From positions 1 through 33,494 of the IMG/VR virus record IMGVR_UViG_3300034118_001161: a stretch of DNA of 33,494 bases; one strand, 5' to 3'. Each line of letters starts with the position of its first letter. The first letter of the stretch is position 1. A program made the position numbers and the translations under genes. The notes beneath the pieces are model-generated. The model searched no databases. It was not told the DNA's origin and saw nothing but the letters and a program-made list of their open reading frames with translations. This DNA comes from a virus. Positions 31,668-33,494 of this stretch are shown here, piece by piece.

Positions 31668-32648
31668 TCAACCCCAAAAGTTTGTTTCGTCAAAATCTTC
31701 GTCGTCGGTCAACTCCACGCCGTAGCGTTCGTCAGACCCAACTTCGCAAGATTCCCCACATCCCACACCGAAATCAAAACGCTCGTCGTAGGGGATGTGG
31801 TGCTTGTCTGTAAATTCCTCGAAAGGTTGCTTTGCGGCTTCGAGCAAATCCGACGTGTCGAGGTGGCGTCTGAAAAACAAACGGCGACCATCGGGGGAAG
31901 CTGTCGCAGCGGTGACTTTGAAATTGCCAAACTCTTTCTCCATTCGGGCAGGGAACTCCAAGAACTCGGGGTTGTTCTTGGCTACTGTCAGCAACTTGCG
32001 GTACGACTTTTTCCAACACCACGTACAGTTGCCTAGATGCTCAGGAATGGTTAGGTCGAATCCTCTGGACCTGACGTGAGCAATCACCTTCTCTTTAGTG
32101 TAGCCCAAGTCCACAAGGGGGTATATAAACCCCGCCTCGGCGGCTCTGGCCGACACGCGATGAGCCTCGTCTGCACGGATACCAATAGCCGTTTTGTGAG
32201 ACTTCCCCCCCCATCCGATTTGACGCAGGTAACTGGTCATCACGTTCTCTTTTAGCCGGGCGGTGCATTGAGGGCTGCCCATGTTTGGGATGCCGTATTT
32301 TGCTATGCAGTCACGAAAAGGTCTGCCGTCTCTGCTGGCCGTTTCATAATTCACAACTCTGTGTCGAACGCCTTTCCCCTTCTCCATATCTACCTCCGCT
32401 TCAAGCCACACCGTTCCAAACCCTAGACGAGTATCACACTCCCGTACAAAGTCCAAGGTGCTTGGATGCTCCTGTCCAGTGTTGGCAAACAACACCACTA
32501 TTTGGTGGGTGCTACCAAACTCTTCGAGCACCAACTCCGTCATCACGGAACTGGTACGCCCACCTGAGAAAGATATGGATATGCGGGGCTTCAAGCTGGT
32601 AAACACGCGGGAGGAGATTTCCGCTTCCAATTTGCGCAAAGGGTTCAC
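31668..32648 (-). CDS. PAPS-reductase-like PP-loop protein with FWG tag (326 aa)
   Basis: SGGRTS at 28-33 is the PP-loop that binds adenine nucleotide phosphates. VVLFANTGQEHPSTLDFV and PQCTARLKENV (Cys128) follow the layout of phage PAPS-reductase-like proteins. NCTWCWKKS (Cys208, Cys211) and CGESC (Cys297, Cys301) are extra Cys pairs that could hold metal or a cluster. Phage members are often near DNA metabolism genes and related enzymes include DndC, so DNA or tRNA modification is possible. The start is GTG 32648 with a GTGA overlap and GGAGG upstream. The C-terminus FDETNFWG is a diverged copy of the shared tag. Confidence 0.75.
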   Translation of the reverse strand: MNPLRKLEAEISSRVFTSLKPRISISFSGGRTSSVMTELVLEEFGSTHQIVVLFANTGQEHPSTLDFVRECDTRLGFGTVWLEAEVDMEKGKGVRHRVVNYETASRDGRPFRDCIAKYGIPNMGSPQCTARLKENVMTSYLRQIGWGGKSHKTAIGIRADEAHRVSARAAEAGFIYPLVDLGYTKEKVIAHVRSRGFDLTIPEHLGNCTWCWKKSYRKLLTVAKNNPEFLEFPARMEKEFGNFKVTAATASPDGRRLFFRRHLDTSDLLEAAKQPFEEFTDKHHIPYDERFDFGVGCGESCEVGSDERYGVELTDDEDFDETNFWG

Positions 32649-33494
32649 GACTCCTCCCCCAAATCTACTCCAGCGAAGTCGCCGGTCAGGTCGCTCTGAT
32701 ACGTCTTGCGTGGGTCGCTTTCAGGCACGGCCACCGGGGAGCCGGGCGGCTTGATGATCAGGCGTTGAAGCTCGATCATCTTCGCGCCTTTCATCTTGTC
32801 GGTGAGTTTCTCGGCCACGGATGGCGTGATCACGTCAGACGGCGGATAAACTTCGTCGTGTGGAAGGTTCAGGCTGAGAAGCAGTTTCCCGGCAGCGACG
32901 GGGTCGGTCCAGCGACGGTGTCCACCACGGGATAGCACCAGCTTGACGCCGGGCAGACCTTTGCCGGAGATCAGACGGGCACTGACGAACTTCTCGATCT
33001 CTTTGAGCCAGTCCAGCAGCTTGTCGCGATTGATGAAGACCTGCGCCAGCCGTTCGTCGGTGATGGTGGACGCTGCTGGAAGCGCGTTGCCCTCCAGCAC
33101 CTCCAGCACTTCGCTCTTGAAGTCCTCCAGCATGGCGTTGTTGTAGGTCTCGCAGATGGCGGCTCCACGGCACCACTTGCAGATCTTCGGACCGCATTTG
33201 AACACGCCGGGATCTCCGCGCAAGATGGCTGCGGCTTTGGGCGTGATCCGTTCGTCGGTGAACTTTTTGAGTTCGCCCCAGTTGGTTGTCCAGGTGACGT
33301 GGTCTTGCTCCAGCCGTGGCTGGAAGATGGTCATCGTGACGGGGTAAGAGTCGGCAGGCAGGTCCATCCAGAACCCGTCGAACATGGACTCGATCAAACT
33401 GCGGGCGTAGATCGCCATCTGGAGGTTGTTCTCACTCTCCACTGGATCGTAGCCGTACTTGTAGTCAACGAGGTGAGCGCCGTTCTTGGTGAGC
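32645..33494 (-). CDS. DUF2800-type PD-(D/E)xK nuclease, 5' truncated by the window
   Basis: The frame runs past the right edge. The first visible residues, AHLVDYKYGYDPVESENNLQM, contain the DYK catalytic core and Gln of the RecB/Cas4-like nuclease fold, as in DUF2800. A Cys group (FKCGPKICKWC, then ICETY) fits the C-terminal cluster-binding Cys of such nucleases. The tail FAGVDLGEES resembles that of the DUF2815 protein. In the Enc34-like module this nuclease probably works in recombination or DNA end processing. The GTG at 33442 is internal, since the catalytic DYK lies upstream of it. Confidence 0.75.
   Translation of the reverse strand, partial: LTKNGAHLVDYKYGYDPVESENNLQMAIYARSLIESMFDGFWMDLPADSYPVTMTIFQPRLEQDHVTWTTNWGELKKFTDERITPKAAAILRGDPGVFKCGPKICKWCRGAAICETYNNAMLEDFKSEVLEVLEGNALPAASTITDERLAQVFINRDKLLDWLKEIEKFVSARLISGKGLPGVKLVLSRGGHRRWTDPVAAGKLLLSLNLPHDEVYPPSDVITPSVAEKLTDKMKGAKMIELQRLIIKPPGSPVAVPESDPRKTYQSDLTGDFAGVDLGEES

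Noticed and set aside
30515-31813. 432-codon plus-strand frame
   Set aside because: It runs across the tRNA-like element, DUF6321, DUF2815 and a leader on the other strand, so it cannot be a coherent gene.
1-33494. CRISPR array, insertion sequence or integrase
   Set aside because: No regular spaced repeats, transposase or recombinase motifs were seen on either strand.

Overview
The window is part of the genome of a tailed double-stranded DNA bacteriophage (Caudoviricetes-like). It has a terminase large subunit, a cell-wall peptidase, a virion gene block with a 2613-residue internal-type protein, a family A DNA polymerase and phage-type recombination and repair genes. There are no ribosomal or housekeeping genes. 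The DNA is GC-rich by eye and the host cannot be named from sequence. No portal or major capsid gene is recognised, so they probably lie outside the window. Both ends cut through genes: a peptidase on the left and a DUF2800-type nuclease on the right.

Layout. (1) Bases 1-14538, plus strand: end of an NlpC/P60- or CHAP-like peptidase, two unassigned virion-type genes, a collagen-like repeat protein, a Rossmann-like protein, a disordered protein, a possible head-tail adaptor, a coiled-coil protein, the giant protein with an HExxH zincin motif, and a Cys-rich protein. (2) Bases 14471-14982, minus: a Dps-like ferritin-fold protein with its own sigma70-like promoter placed so close to the ATG that the mRNA may be leaderless. 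(3) Bases 14983-22196, minus: a tightly overlapping cassette of glycosyltransferases, three SAM methyltransferases, a radical SAM protein with a SPASM-like tail, a Tat-signal-like small protein and two unassigned genes. (4) Bases 22232-24762: terminase and a DUF6378 protein. (5) Bases 24759-33494, minus: DNA metabolism, namely C5 DNA methyltransferase, SNF2-type helicase, DUF7768, HNH-like and VRR-NUC nucleases, a tiny membrane peptide, a zinc-ribbon peptide, Pol A, a tRNA-like element, DUF6321, a DUF2815 ssDNA-binding protein, a PAPS-reductase-like protein and the DUF2800 nuclease. This is the Enc34-like replication module (DUF2800, DUF2815, Pol A, VRR-NUC, SNF2) with insertions. Most minus-strand genes are joined by 4-base stop/start overlaps, so one or a few long polycistronic mRNAs are likely.

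Two observations stand out. First, five reading frames in the DNA-metabolism block end in Phe-Trp-Gly; four of the five are otherwise unrelated proteins, and four share a longer F-(N/D)-E-x-x-F-W-G ending. This suggests a shared C-terminal docking tag. Second, the DNA methyltransferase gene is covered over nearly its whole length by a second open frame. An imperfect 29-bp tandem duplication at the 3' end gives each of the two frames its own FWG tag, which argues that both proteins are made. The glycosyl/methyl/radical SAM cassette is a third candidate for an undescribed system. Several short genes (14983-15132, 28062-28151, 28148-28294, 30577-30819) were found by reading junctions directly.
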